Below are positions 45,241 to 56,429 of a stretch of DNA of 64,000 nucleotides, in pieces (within the stretch, counting starts at the first letter, position 1; each line of letters begins with the position of its first letter). The notes below the pieces were generated by a model. The model searched no databases and was not told where the DNA came from. It was given only the letters and a program-made list of their open reading frames with translations. Source of the DNA: Podarcis raffonei (Eukaryota > Chordata > Lepidosauria > Squamata > Lacertidae); the NCBI RefSeq assembly GCF_027172205.1, contig NC_070614.1, positions 46,378,001-46,442,000 on the forward strand, read 5' to 3'. The position numbers and the translations under genes were made by a program.

Positions 45241-46067
45241 AAAGCCAGATACAGGGCATGACCCCATAAATAATAAATAATAAATGATGATGATGATGAT
45301 GTGGTGTTGTGGCCTGCTATCGCCAATTGCAGCCCAAGGGAATCAAGAGACCTGAGAACTCTCTTGCCGGCTGGAGGACTTGAATTTGGCCCACCTGCCA
45401 TTGGCATCTTGCTGGGGAAGGGGCTGTCACATGGTGTTGGTGAGTGGGGAACCAAACATAATGGATACATAGACAAAATTGACACCACCTCCCCAGCACT
45501 GTGATGGATCCTGCTCCTACAGGGTGACTGTGGTGGGTCATCTGCATCCCTGATTCCTATTGGTTGGGTAGTGGACAGGGGCATGAAAATAACATAATTG
45601 GAAATTTAAAACAAAAGTCTATATGCCAGATCTGCAGTATCTGCAGTGGCCTCAAAGGGACGAGACACACTCCCCAAAACAAATCTATGTTCAATGGACC
45701 CTTTGCATGGGGCGGGGGTAGGAACCACACAGCACGACTCCATACATCCAAATGCGTAACGTATATATGGTAGACCCCCACCCGCAGGCATGGCTTACAC
45801 AATAACATAAAACAAACAAAAAACAATATAAAATTTATTTATGAGAAATTGATATCAAGTGATATCAAATTTATATCAATATGTAAGATTTCAAGGAAAA
45901 CGGGTGGGGCTTCTGCTACTTTAAGTCTGATGACTGGTAATCCCTTTATTTTGCTTGCCATCCCTGCTGTAGATAAGATAAAAAAAAGATCAAATGTTAA
46001 GTGGCTTTTCTGCTCCTTCAGGGACCAAAGCAAAGGTCCTTAGAGCATCATAATGAACTAAGAGCTA
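45241..46067. other. Divergent intergenic region between minus- and plus-strand ORs
   Basis: No gene seen. A short TGA/TAA microsatellite at about 45268-45300. The orientation of ORs flips here, so promoters point away from each other. Confidence 0.4.
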
Positions 46068-46200
46068 ATATCTGTTGCGCTAAATGCTTGCTTAGGAACA
46101 TGAAGCTGCACCATTGCCTATAAGATGTTGCGTCTGAGAAGTAAAGACTGAATATCCTTTGCACTATCTGCTCAAGGATCTGAATGGGTACAATGGAGAT
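46068..46200 (+). promoter_or_regulatory. Conserved upstream block of the OR at 47645
   Basis: GCTAAATGCTTGCTTAGGAACATGAAGCTGCACCATTGC and TAAAGACTGAATATCC onward recur in diverged form upstream of the ORs at 54063 (51745-51880) and 62363 (61740-61880), about 1-2 kb before each ATG. A shared promoter or first exon is inferred. Confidence 0.45.
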
Positions 46201-46556
46201 AGCCAGGCAATAACATTGCAGAGATTGCTGGAATGCAGATTGCTGAGAATATAGTTATGGTCCTTTGGTTTTGCTTAGACAGAAAGAGAAGGTCTCTCCT
46301 CCATTGGACCTGAGAGGTCATAGCTCATATTGCATGCAGAAGGTCCCAGGTAGGCATAGATGGGCCTTTTTTCTTTCCATGTTGAATTTGGACATATTGC
46401 CCTGATCCTGTAGGCTATTCTTACATTGTTATGGTTTTATGTTCCTATGTTCTTAAGTCATTGCTTTTATTTTGCAGAGAGAAGAATGTAGATGCAAAAC
46501 TTTTGGAAACCAGGAAAAGATGGATGTGAACATTTCAATTAGGTCAGTTGGTTAGA

Positions 46557-46862
46557 AGGTAAAGGTAAAAGGTAAAGGACCCCTGGATGGTTAAGTCCAA
46601 TCAAAGGTGACTATGGGGTTGTGGCACTCATCTTGTTTTCAGGCCGAGGGAGTTGGCATTTGTCCACAGACAGCTTTCTGGGTCATGTGGCCAGCATGAC
46701 TAAGCCACTTCTGGCACAACAGAACACCTTGATGGAAACCAGAGCCCCCAGAAACGCCATGGACCTTACTGCTGCCTATTTATCTACTTGCACTGGCATG
46801 CTTTCGAACTGCTAGGTTGGCAGGAGCTGGGACAGAGCAACAGGAGCTCAGTCCATTGCGAG
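46557..46862 (-). mobile_element. Sauria-type SINE, head missing
   Basis: Reverse copy: GGTAAAGGTAAAAGGTAAAGG at the left (complement of the CCTTTA tail), GGTCATGTGGCCAGCATGAC in the body and TTGGCAGGAGCTGGGACAG at the right. The tRNA-like head is absent. Compare the full copy at 58316-58696. Confidence 0.85.
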
Positions 46863-46894
46863 GAATATGGCCATGGGTTCAATGTCCATATGGG

Positions 46895-46992
46895 CCTCCT
46901 GCATTGCAGAGGATTGGACAAGATGACCCTCTGGGTCAATTCCAACTCTACAATTCTATGATTCTATCATCTTCCAGTTCTATGATTCTATG
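46895..46992 (+). mobile_element. CR1 LINE 3' tail
   Basis: CTCCTGCATTGCAGAGGATTGG, GACCCTCTGGGTCAATTCC and the terminal repeats ATTCTATGATTCTAT are the usual 3' end of CR1. Confidence 0.9.
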
Positions 46993-47644
46993 ATCTTCCC
47001 GTTAATGTGAAGTGCAAGAGGTGTGTAGTTTACTCTGGTTTCTCTTCAGATTGTATAAATCTTTGGCCTTTGCTGATAATTTACTATTGAGTGTCAATGG
47101 AGATGACTTTAAACTTGTATTTAAATATTGTGATCCAAAATCAGTTACTGCATAGAAAATAGGACATTCTTGTTTTCTTTCTTGGTAACTAATTGTGAAG
47201 CGTATGATTATTTAAAGCACTGTTTAAAAGAGGCATTTTTGTGTCTGCACTGTGTCTTTTGCTATCAAATTGCATGAGATGAGCCAGGTTATGGCCAAAC
47301 TAGATGGCATGAGAGAGATGTGAGGAAAGCATTCTGATTCTGACTTAACTGAAAAGCAGGTTGAGAGGTTGTGGTCGGGGGAGAACAGTGGTGTAGACAG
47401 AGGCATCACAATTCTGGTTACAAAGTTCTAGAGGCTAACTAAGAATGGACATGACTTAGCATCTAAACTATAGATGGATCTAGGTCTGTTCCAGCAATCA
47501 CCTATTCAATCTCCTAGCAACTGTACAGCAGAGACCTGATGGCAAAACAAACAAACAAACAGCTACTTGAATTTAAAATGACTTATAGACATTGAATCCA
47601 GACTCTTCATTTCTCTTCATTTTACTTCTAGGAAAGTGCCAACA
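46993..47644 (+). other. Immediate upstream region of the OR at 47645
   Basis: No coding sequence. GTTAATGTGAAGTGCAAGAGGTGTG near 47001 also occurs as a close match at 52673 upstream of the OR at 54063. Ends in the acceptor TTCATTTTACTTCTAG (AG at 47630-47631). Confidence 0.5.
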
Positions 47645-48589
47645 ATGAGGAACAACACCATGGTGAGAGAATTCACACTTTTGGGATTTACAGACAGCCG
47701 ACGAGTTGAAATTTCCCTTTTTACCCTCCTGCTTGGCATGTACTTTTTGACAATAATGTGGAACACTGTGATTATCACAATCACACTTGTGAATCAACAG
47801 CTCAAAATCCCAATGTACTTCTTCCTAAGACACTTTGCAGTCTTGGAGATTGGATTTACCAGCACTGTCCTCCCCAAAGCATTGGGCAATATGGCCAATG
47901 GCCAACAGACTATCTCTCTACCTGGTTGTTTCCTACAGCTGTATCTATACCTGAGTGTGGGAACCACAGAGTTCCTTATGCTATCAGTCATGTCCATTGA
48001 CAGATATGTGGCGATCTGCAATCCTCTTCGCTACTCAACCATAATGAATCATCAAACTTGCTCATTGCTGGTGCTCTTCTCTTGGGCTGGAGGATTTTTG
48101 CTCATGATGGCTCCTGCAATTACATTATTTCAATTGTCCTTTTGTGGCCCACATGCTATAGATCATTTTTTCTGCGACATTGAACCACTGATTAAACTTG
48201 CATGCGGGGACACAAGTCTCCTGGAACTCATATTTCTCCTCAGTGCTATACTCTGTCTCCTTGGCACCTTGGCCATAAATATTGTCACATATACCATTAT
48301 TATTTTCACCGTTTTGTGCATCCCATCAACCACAAGGAGGCAGAAGGCCTTTTCCACTTGTGCTTCTCACATTATAGTGATCTCAATCACTTACGGCAGC
48401 TGCATTGTCATGTACATTAAACCCAGAGGCACAGATGAATTCGCATTTACCAAAGGGGTGGCTCTTCTTAACACAGTTGTGTCTCCTCTTCTGAATCCCT
48501 TTGTTTACTGCCTGAGGAACAAACAGTTCCAGGATGCCCTGAAGGCTGGATTTAAGGCGCTTGTTGGATTTTCTAGGACAAGGGAATAG
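47645..48589 (+). CDS. Olfactory receptor, class II, family 6-like
   Basis: A 314-aa odorant receptor from MRNNTMVREF; the codon three upstream is GTG. The acceptor lies 13 bases before the ATG. Seen: NNT glycosylation site, [57 protein letters not shown] in TM7. Two conserved residues are changed: the TM1 motif GN reads WN (TIMWNTV, a single G to T from GGG), and TPMYFF reads IPMYFF. These could impair folding, so the gene may be an early pseudogene that is still open. First of three plus-strand ORs at the right end. Confidence 0.93.
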   Translation: MRNNTMVREFTLLGFTDSRRVEISLFTLLLGMYFLTIMWNTVIITITLVNQQLKIPMYFFLRHFAVLEIGFTSTVLPKALGNMANGQQTISLPGCFLQLYLYLSVGTTEFLMLSVMSIDRYVAICNPLRYSTIMNHQTCSLLVLFSWAGGFLLMMAPAITLFQLSFCGPHAIDHFFCDIEPLIKLACGDTSLLELIFLLSAILCLLGTLAINIVTYTIIIFTVLCIPSTTRRQKAFSTCASHIIVISITYGSCIVMYIKPRGTDEFAFTKGVALLNTVVSPLLNPFVYCLRNKQFQDALKAGFKALVGFSRTRE

Positions 48590-49205
48590 AACCAACCTCA
48601 AATCACACATGAAAATCAGAGATCAACTTTGGAGGAAATTGGAAATGCTTGAATTCCCTGGATTTCTTTCAGGGGTGAATATCAATTGGAGACTGATGTT
48701 GTGTGTCAGAGAATGTGTGATATGGTCCATGCAGAGGTGGATTTAGGGGAGCACGACTTGCTCAGTCACAATTGGTGCAGAGCCTCAGCGGCTTCACAGT
48801 GGGACATGGCAACAATGATGTAGAATGGAATGATGTGAGAGATGGAAGAACACAGAATTTTGGCATCACACTGGGTGCTACTGAAATTTGAGAGCCTAGG
48901 GTCCACCACTAGTCCATGTCAGCTGTTTCAATTTACACTGGTGTTTAAGAGGATCCTATTTATCTGCCATCTGAGAAGCTTTAAAATATGGAATTTTTGT
49001 AATCTTTCTTTGCATTTTTGTAACATTTTTTGAAAGTAAATCACATAGAACAGATTTTTTGAAGTATGAAAAATGCGAAATAAATAAAACAAGTAAAGCT
49101 ATGTAGCCTGACTGTATTGTATTTATTACAGAAGGGCCCTAACTCAGGGGTGGAGCACTTGTTCTGTATGAAAAAGGTCTGAAGTTCAACCTCAGACATC
49201 TCTTT
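48590..49205. other. 3' flank of the OR at 47645
   Basis: No gene seen. An AATAAA-containing run (GCGAAATAAATAAAAC) lies near 49080. 49130-49200 looks like a tRNA-like SINE head (CCTAACTCAGGGGTGGAGC, GTTCAACCTC). Confidence 0.4.
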
Positions 49206-49406
49206 TTGATTTTTTTTACTGATTTCCCCAAAATTTTACAAATTTACTTAAATTTCAATATATATTTTTCTTAAAATTTTAACTTCCCATCCTTAACTCC
49301 ATGTTTTTATTCCCACCTTATACCTACTGCTTTATATAACATACTTTTATCTAATACAATTATTCTCTGTTTCACTTATCAATATTTTCATTCCACTGCT
49401 CATAAT

Positions 49407-49410
<4 letters not shown>

Positions 49411-49452
<42 letters not shown>
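49411..49452 (+). repeat. (TA)n microsatellite
   Basis: About 21 uninterrupted AT units. Confidence 0.95.
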
Positions 49453-49455
<3 letters not shown>

Positions 49456-49611
49456 TTCTGTTTTATAATTTAGAATATTCATTTAAACAACCTTAAAATA
49501 TCCATGACTTCCCTTCTTCTCTTTCCATGGTTTATTTTGCATATCATAAATCCCTGCATATTTTACATGAACTAAACCATTCAGTATTCCATTATTACAT
49601 CCATCAAAACT

Positions 49612-49875
49612 TACCGTATTTTTTGCTCTATAAGACTCACCTTTTCTCTCCTAAAAAGTAAGGGGAAATGTGTGTGCGTCTTATGGAGTGAATGCAGGCT
49701 GCGCAGCTATCCCAGAAGCCAGAATAGCAAGAGGGATTGCTGCTTTTGCTGCGCAGCGACCCCTCTTGTTGTTCTGGCTTCTGAGATTCAGAATATTTTT
49801 TTTATTGTTTTCCTCTTCCAAAAATTAGGTGTGTCTTATGGTCTGGTGCGTATTATAGAGCGAAAAAATATGGTA
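49612..49875 (+). mobile_element. TIR-bearing MITE
   Basis: TA-CCGTATTTTTTGCTCTATAAGAC at the left and TTATAGAGCGAAAAAATATGG-TA at the right form terminal inverted repeats flanked by TA. The inside has GTGCGTCTTATGGAG and a second inverted pair (CTGCGCAGC, CCAGAAGCCAGAA against TTCTGGCTTCTG). No transposase. Tc1/mariner origin is suggested by the TA flanks only. Confidence 0.75.
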
Positions 49876-50587
49876 TTTACACTGTTGGATTTATCTTAAT
49901 GCTGCCCATGTTTTCAAGTGTACACAATTTCCTCTCATATATTCAATAAACATTTTCCAGTCTTCTTTAAACAAATGTTCTTCTTGTCCTCTTATTCTAT
50001 ATGTTAGGTCCACAAGCTGCGCATATTCCATCAGTTTAAGTTGCCATTCGTCTTTAGTTGGGACCTCACTTGTTTTCCATTTTTGGCCTAGCAAAATGTG
50101 GCCTGTAGTATGGCCTACATAAATAAACTTTTTTTGACACTTGGGAATTTCTGTCTGAATTATCCCCAGCACTCTGGGTTTTTTTGGGGGAAAGTACTTT
50201 TAAGCATTTTTTTTCCAATTTGTTATGGATCATTTCCCAATCCTCTTTTACCTGTTGCTCATAATTCAAACCCTGCCTTCATTTTAATTTGACTGTAACA
50301 GTTCTTCAAATACTCCCCAAAGGGTCTCCACCCTTCCGTGAACAGTTCTGCTCTTTTATCTCTTATTGTTGCTGTCAATCTTGCCATTTCCACACAGTGC
50401 ATTAACTTTTGAAGCCATTCCTCCTTGGTTGGTTCTTCTCCTTCTTTCCATTTCTGCGTGTACAGGATTCTGGCTGCTGTTGTTTCATACATAATTACAA
50501 CCTCGGGTGTCTCCAGTTTGGGCTGAAAGAAAAACCCCTGCCTGAAATCCTAGAGGGTTCATTGCTACTCAGTACATTGCTACTCAT

Positions 50588-50822
50588 TACAGTGGTACCT
50601 CGGGTTAAGAACTTAATTCGTTCTGGAGGTCCGTTCTTAACCTGAAACTGTTCTTTATCTGAGGTACCACTTTAGCTAATGGGGCCTCCCGCTGCCGCAG
50701 CGCGATTTCTGTTCTCACCCTGAAGCAAAGTTCTTAACCCGAGGCACTATTTCTGGGTTAGCGGAGTCTGTAACTTGAAGCGTCTGTAACCTGAAGCGTC
50801 TGTAACCCGAGGTATCACGGTA
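50588..50822 (+). mobile_element. Tigger-like MITE
   Basis: TA-CAGTGGTACCTCGGGTTAAG to CCCGAGGTATCACGG-TA; closely resembles 4403-4628. Confidence 0.8.
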
Positions 50823-51249
50823 TAGAATACTGAGCTGGATGGACCAATCTTACCAGATAGGGAAGTTGGTACCTTCTGTATCCAGAACAGATGCTCTGCT
50901 ACTGAAAAGATGCTTGAAAACTGCCTCAATTTTACAAAGGGGTTTGGGGCATCAAATGCTTACATATTCCTCAAAGTGTGGTTGACGGTTGGCTACTCTG
51001 AATGGGATGGTGGTGGTACACATACGACAGCTACAGACAGATTCAGGTCTACCTGACTGTAGAGCATTTTGAAGCTCTAACAATCAGATACCTATTCAGC
51101 ACAAGTTGGCACAATTCAGACTGAGCCTTTTTTATATTCAGACAAATTATGAACTAGTGTTCCATGGTGGCTGTCAAACTCTGTCAAGCACCAAATGGCA
51201 GCTAACAGATATGCAAACTAATTCATTGGCTAAAAAGCACACCTGTGGC
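50823..51249. other. Intergenic, no gene seen
   Basis: A decayed SINE-like stretch (CTGAGCTGGATGGACCAATC near 50830) and nothing coding. Confidence 0.4.
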
Positions 51250-51480
51250 ATGGTGTGGTGGTTAGAATGTTTAGACTGTTGGACTAGGACCTGAAAGTTC
51301 AGGGTTCAAATCCCACTTAGCGATGAAACTCCCTGGGTTCCTTGGTACAGAAAATTAACCTCAGCCTGCTCGACCTCACAGGGTTATTAGGAAGACAATT
51401 TGGGAAGGTTAGAACCATGTGCACCATCTTGAGCTTCTTGAAAGAAAGGTGAGGCAGAAAGGCAATAAATATATAAATAA
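51250..51480 (+). mobile_element. tRNA-headed CORE-type SINE
   Basis: Head GTGTGGTGGTTAGAATGTTTAG and B-box-like GGGTTCAAATCCC at about 51302, then CTCACAGGGTTATTAGGAAG and the 3' end CCATCTTGAGCTTCTTGAAAG followed by AATAAATATATAAATAAAT. A relative in the equivalent upstream position of the OR at 62363 is split by an L1 (59165-59252 and 61491-61545), so the SINE predates that gene duplication. Confidence 0.75.
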
Positions 51481-52640
51481 ATGCTCAGTGAACCTTCGGC
51501 AAAATATTCATGGGATATCCCAGCCAATACCCGAGATCGAAACTCAGAGGAGAAAGGAGACGGTGAGAAGGAGCAAAGTGATTTCAACTCTAGATCACAG
51601 AATAATAATCAGCCACATAGTAGCCACATAGGCATACCTTGTCCCTTATGGTCTAGTTTGTGGTCGTGTGATGTGAGCCTCTTGCATCAGATGTTTTTTA
51701 ATGCTCTTCTGGGAAGCAAAGCTAAAGTCCTCCTTGGTGTATTCTGACAAAATTAGAGCTAATCGATCTTGTGGTGAATGCTGGCTTGGGGATCACTATT
51801 GCCTAGAAAAGGCCACCCTCAAGCATCAAATCTGCACTATCTGCTTAAGGAACAGAATGGGTACCATTGCATATCATAAGATTCTTCATTGTAGTGAAGG
51901 TGGAGAAATGCATGACATAAAATTTGCAGGGCTTGTTTTATGAGGTACGGAAGGGGGGATTTTCTTGAAAGCATGGAGGGTATAGGCACCACTCACTGGA
52001 AAATTTATATTCCGTATTGTAATGTATTTTGTACTGTGGTTCTAACTTTATTTGAATGTTTCATTTTTAGTTGCTAGCCTCCATATGCTCATGAGAGAGG
52101 AAGGGGAGACAATAAGAATTCTTAGTTAAAAGCGGAGTCCAAAAAGTTATACTCCTAGGACAAGTACTTCTGCCTGTGCAAAATATCCATCTTGTGCTTT
52201 AAACTGAAAATGTATCGCAGAATTCAGAGAAGTGTGTCCTCTGATCAATAATTCCCCATGAATTAGATTGCAGAATTTCCCTACATCCGCAGCCCCAGAT
52301 TCAATAGTCAGCACTTCCTAATAAAAGGATCAGGAAGCAGATGACGTTAAAGACCCCCAGATAAGAGCTTTGAGGGCCATTGCCCTCCAACTTGCAAAGC
52401 ACTGGGCTAGATGGAGAAAAAGTCTGACCTTGTATAGGGCAGCTCCCTGATCTGCTTCTATAAACGTAAAACACTTTACTGGAATAGATGTGCATGGTTG
52501 GAGGCAGTAATATTTTTGCCAGTTGCCATTGAGGGCCATTGGCCTGATTCATCAGGGCTCTTCTTGTGTAGTTAAGACCTTGTTTTTATTCCACAGAAGG
52601 AATAAAGTAGATGCAAAACTTCCAGAAACCGGGGGTGGGA
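51481..52640 (+). promoter_or_regulatory. Conserved upstream region of the OR at 54063
   Basis: 51570-51720 matches 61577-61730 (GTTTCAACTC, CAGCCAC, CTTCTGGGAAGCAAAGCT), and 51745-51880 matches the block at 46068 and 61740 (CACTATCTGCTTAAGGAACAGAATGGGTACCAT). An acceptor-like TTTTTATTCCACAG at 52575-52598 precedes a segment (GTAGATGCAAAACTTCC) also found at 46490. A non-coding exon is possible here. No coding frame. Confidence 0.45.
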
Positions 52641-54062
52641 AGAAAATACAGTAATGTGAATATCCTCCGGTTAATGTGAAATTCAAGAGGTGTGTATTTA
52701 ACTCAGAACTGACTTTTGAGTTTGAATGTAGATGGCTTGAAACCTGTATTCCATATCTTGCGCTCCTAATTTTTTTATTGTTTTCCTGTTTGCATATGTG
52801 CCTATAAGCTTATCCACCTTTGATTCCCACTCTGCCCTCGGCTCACCTGTGGCTCCTATAAGGGAAATGGTTTCTACTGGCTGGCTTAACAAGGGAGGGT
52901 AGCCAGTGGTCTTCAACCTCAACGAGTTAGAAATTTCCCCTTCATGTGAAGACAGGTTCTGGTAGATTGAGCAGATAAGACCAACAGTGGATCCAAAAGT
53001 CAAGAAGGTGGTGACTGCATGTGTTGTAGAGGGAACTGAGTGGCAGATGGGGCTCATCCACCTGGGAAGGTAGCCCAATCAGAAGAAGGAAAACTCTGGT
53101 CCTAAACCTCCACTGTCTTGTGGCTACATACGCATTCATGAGAAAGGCTTTGGGAATAAAACCAGCGGAAATATTCATACCTGCTGCTTTGATGGACATC
53201 ACTGGGCGATCCAAAGGTACCTTTGCCATTCTTTATGCTTTTGATGTTTGAATATTATTAGCAACTCAGTCTGCCTTACTATTTCCACCTTATGATCACA
53301 GCCAGCATATCTTACCTCACAAGAAATTCTTTTCCATTGCTGGAGTAATGGTTGGTTTACTTTCAGTTCTTTCATCTCTTTAGTGGCAAGCAACAGGAAA
53401 ATGGTTAAAGATTTTTCACGCAGCGGATTCCCTCATCTGTTTATAATTTTTATTGTCAATCATAAATCAGGCATTTTGCTCTACCTTAGACACTTCAATG
53501 TCCACTTTTCCATTGTGTACTTCTTAATGACAGAATGTGGCAGATACAAATTTTCAGACTGTAAGTTTTCACTAGCAGGTAGAGGGGTCTCTCCAAGTTA
53601 TACTTTTCCTTGTCCCAGAAGTGCTTAAAGAAGGGAGGGTGTGCGTATTTCTACCTAGAGAAGGTGTTTATGTGACTCCTCAGCTTGCCAGCTCATTCTA
53701 ACTTCTGTCCGAGCCACCAGGCACAGACAGCATAAAAAGCCTCAATCAAAGCATTTGAGGTTGCTCACAAATCCCTTCTCTTTCTGAGTGATTAAAGGTC
53801 AGCCCATCTCTCTATTATCAATCACCACAAAATTATCTTCTGTCAGGGGTGAGCTAACAGACAGACAGCTGAACCGCAATTCTTCTCTCTTGAAGTCGCC
53901 ACCTGGAACTGATTGTATGTGAGGCATATTATTATTCACAACAGTTTTGACCTGATTTTTTTTTAATCAAAATGGAGTAGCAAAATATATTTAAAGTGGA
54001 TTTGAAAATTTTGTTCCTATTGGTTGATTTTTATTCACTTTAGTTGCAGGAATGTGCCCAAA
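52641..54062. other. Upstream of the OR at 54063, no other gene seen
   Basis: Open frames on the minus strand between 52698 and 53393 show no motif I recognise and are not called. Ends in acceptor-like CTTTAGTTGCAG (AG at 54048-54049). Confidence 0.4.
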
Positions 54063-54995
54063 ATGTGGAACCATAGCATGGTGAGAGAATTCGTACTTTC
54101 GGGCTTTACAGACAACCGAAGAGTTGAAATCTTGCTTTTTACCTTCATATTTAGCACGTACCTTTTGACAATAACGGGGAACGCTGCGATTGTTATAATC
54201 ACTTGGCTGAATCACCAGCTCAACACCCCAATGTATTTCTTCCTCCGACACTTTGCCTTCATGGAAATTGGATTCACCACCTCTATCATTCCTAAAACAT
54301 TGGCCAGCATGGCCGCTGGCCAGAAAACCATCTCTCTACCTGGTTGCTTCACACAGACCTTTTTGTACTTTGTGTTTGGAGCCACAGAGTTCCTTCTTTT
54401 GGCAGTCATGTCCATTGACAGGTACATGGCCATATGCAAACCCCTTCACTACTCCACCATGATGAATGCTCGGGTCTGCAAACTGCTGGTGGTCTGCTCC
54501 TGGGTTGGGGGGTTGCTGTTTACTATGGTCCCAACAGCTGTGCTGTTTCAGATGCCCTATTGTGGCCCAAACACCATCAATCATTTTTTCTGTGACAGTG
54601 GACCACTGATGAAGCTTGCGTGTGCAAACACGAGCCTCCTGGAACTCAGATTTCTTCTCATCGCTGCACTCTGTCTCCTTGGGACCTTGACCATAAACAT
54701 TGTTTCCTACATCAACATTGTCCTCACGATCCTGCGCATCCCTTCGACCACTGGGAGGCAGAAAGCTTTCTCCACCTGTGCTTCTCACATCACCGTGGTC
54801 TCCATCACTTATGGTAGTTGCATTTTCATTTACATAAAACCAAAAGGTGTTGGTACTTTGGACTTCAGCAAAGGGGTGGCTGTTCTTAACACGATTGTGT
54901 CCCCTCTTCTGAATCCATTCATTTACTGCCTGAGAAATAGACAGGTCCAGGATGCTCTGAAAGCTGGATTTAGACAGTGTGTTGGGTTTCATTAG
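54063..54995 (+). CDS. Olfactory receptor, class II, family 6-like
   Basis: A 310-aa odorant receptor from MWNHSMVREF. The open frame extends upstream to a TTG only, and the acceptor at 54048-54049 falls inside that extension. Seen: NHS glycosylation site, TGN in TM1, [24 protein letters not shown] (Met in place of Val after DRY), [42 protein letters not shown] with an intact NPxxY. The tail is short (AGFRQCVGFH). Closest relative is the OR at 62363-63307, with which it shares upstream sequence as well. Confidence 0.95.
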   Translation: MWNHSMVREFVLSGFTDNRRVEILLFTFIFSTYLLTITGNAAIVIITWLNHQLNTPMYFFLRHFAFMEIGFTTSIIPKTLASMAAGQKTISLPGCFTQTFLYFVFGATEFLLLAVMSIDRYMAICKPLHYSTMMNARVCKLLVVCSWVGGLLFTMVPTAVLFQMPYCGPNTINHFFCDSGPLMKLACANTSLLELRFLLIAALCLLGTLTINIVSYINIVLTILRIPSTTGRQKAFSTCASHITVVSITYGSCIFIYIKPKGVGTLDFSKGVAVLNTIVSPLLNPFIYCLRNRQVQDALKAGFRQCVGFH

Positions 54996-56429
54996 AAGCC
55001 AAGATGATTGCCATCAGCTGAAACCTTAAAATCAGATATTAACTGTGACAACACTGTGTTAGGAAAACATCAAACGTCAAACAAATTAGATCAAATTTGT
55101 TGTCAAAGAGCATAGAATGTTCACATCAGAGAGTATAGAACGTTCACATCACAGAGGAGTTTCAGCTATACATAAACAGGATACCAAGTGTTAAATGTCA
55201 GGTGCTATTCAGTAACCTAGACTGAGGTTGGGAGATTCGTTTAAGCATGGAGTCCACATTACATTCTGGGTACCTTACCAGTGGTTGGTGGAGCCGAATG
55301 GTTGGTAGGTGGAGCAATCAATGAAAATGTTACCTTTGTGCAGGAGACTAGTTTCTACACTTACTCCCACATCTAAACATCCATATCCAGGCAAGCAAGA
55401 GGCATTATCAGAGTTCAAGTATGCCTCCCAGATAGGCAGATACACTCATGAAATGTGTGAAGCAGGGACAGTGAAGGATGTGGCCCAAGGAAAAGATCTG
55501 TGACTGGGGAGAGCCCTGGGGACCAGCTAGAGAGGCATGGAGGGCTACATCTGACCCTCAAATCTGAGTGCCCCCGACTTGCACAACTCCAGCCCTTAGC
55601 AAAGGCAAATCAAGCAGGATGATCAGAGCTGAGGAATAAACTTGCCCTTTAGTGGCAAACGCCTTAGAAATCACAGAATTGTAGAGCTTCAAGAGACCAT
55701 GAGGGTCATCTAGTCCAACCCCCTGCAATGCAAGAATCTTTTGACGAATGTGGGGCTTGAATCCAGAACTCTGAGTTTAAGAGTCTTATGCTCTACTGAT
55801 GATGAGATGTGCTTAGATCTGAGATTCTAATGGTTGGGTTTAATTAAGTAAGTAATCATTGTATATTTACATCTCACTTTTCCTCCAGGGAGCCCAAGGT
55901 GGCACACATGGTTTTCCTCTCTCCCATTTTGCCATCACAACAACCCTGTGAGGTAGGGTTAGGCTGAGAGCCAATGAATGGCTCAATATCACACAATGGG
56001 TTTCATGGTTGAGTGGAAATTTGAACCCTCATCTTCCAGGATCAAGTGAAACCATTTTAGTATGAACCCATGGCTGTCCTCCAAAAATATGAATCTTCAT
56101 GAACCATTGATCAAAATGAGAACCCACAAATTGAATAGTGGGCTGGATATTTCAAAGCAGTGGTTGACATAGTTCCATAGACTACAGATGCCCTTGGCTC
56201 AGAGTATGCAACTCTGATCTGTAACCACAATTAAATTTCACTCATTTCCATTCTAACTGAGCAGGACAGGGGCATTTGGGAGACGTTAGCAGGGACCTCC
56301 AGGGTTGGGATGTCTGTTATTTTGTCCATCCTGTCAAATGTATGAATGCATATTTGGTGGGTGAGGATGATTTTCTATGTTGTGTTTCTGAGTTTTAGTC
56401 TGGTGCTATATAAGAGGACATCTGACTTG
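54996..56429. other. Intergenic with SINE and CR1 fragments
   Basis: No gene seen. 55668-55745 is a reverse CR1-like tail (GAATTGTAGAGCTTCAAGAG, TCATCTAGTCCAACCCCCTG). 55845-56060 is a reverse CORE/MIR-like SINE (CCAGGGAGCCCAAGGTGG, CAACCCTGTGAGGTAGG, AATTTGAACCC). Confidence 0.55.

Larger units (their letters stand above)
49206..50520 (-). mobile_element. Old L1 3' fragments, reverse, interrupted by a MITE
   Basis: On the minus strand two pieces encode L1 ORF2 C-terminal-like residues: ETTAARILYTQKWK...EPTKEEWLQKLM with TIRDKRAELF (about 50259-50492) and HTTGHILLGQKWK...VPTKDEWQLKLME with YRIRGQEEHLFKEDW (about 49891-50110). They match the pattern ATTAARILLAKYWK...LPTLEEWQ of the younger L1s here. 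The two similar blocks in a row suggest two copies or a duplication. A (TA)n array sits at 49411-49452. Much older than the other L1s. Confidence 0.75.

Noticed and set aside
52698-53393. Minus-strand open frames of 64 to 126 codons that might be a small gene or a vomeronasal receptor piece
   Set aside because: No motif I recognise, frames do not connect, and no splice pattern or homologue in the window supports them.
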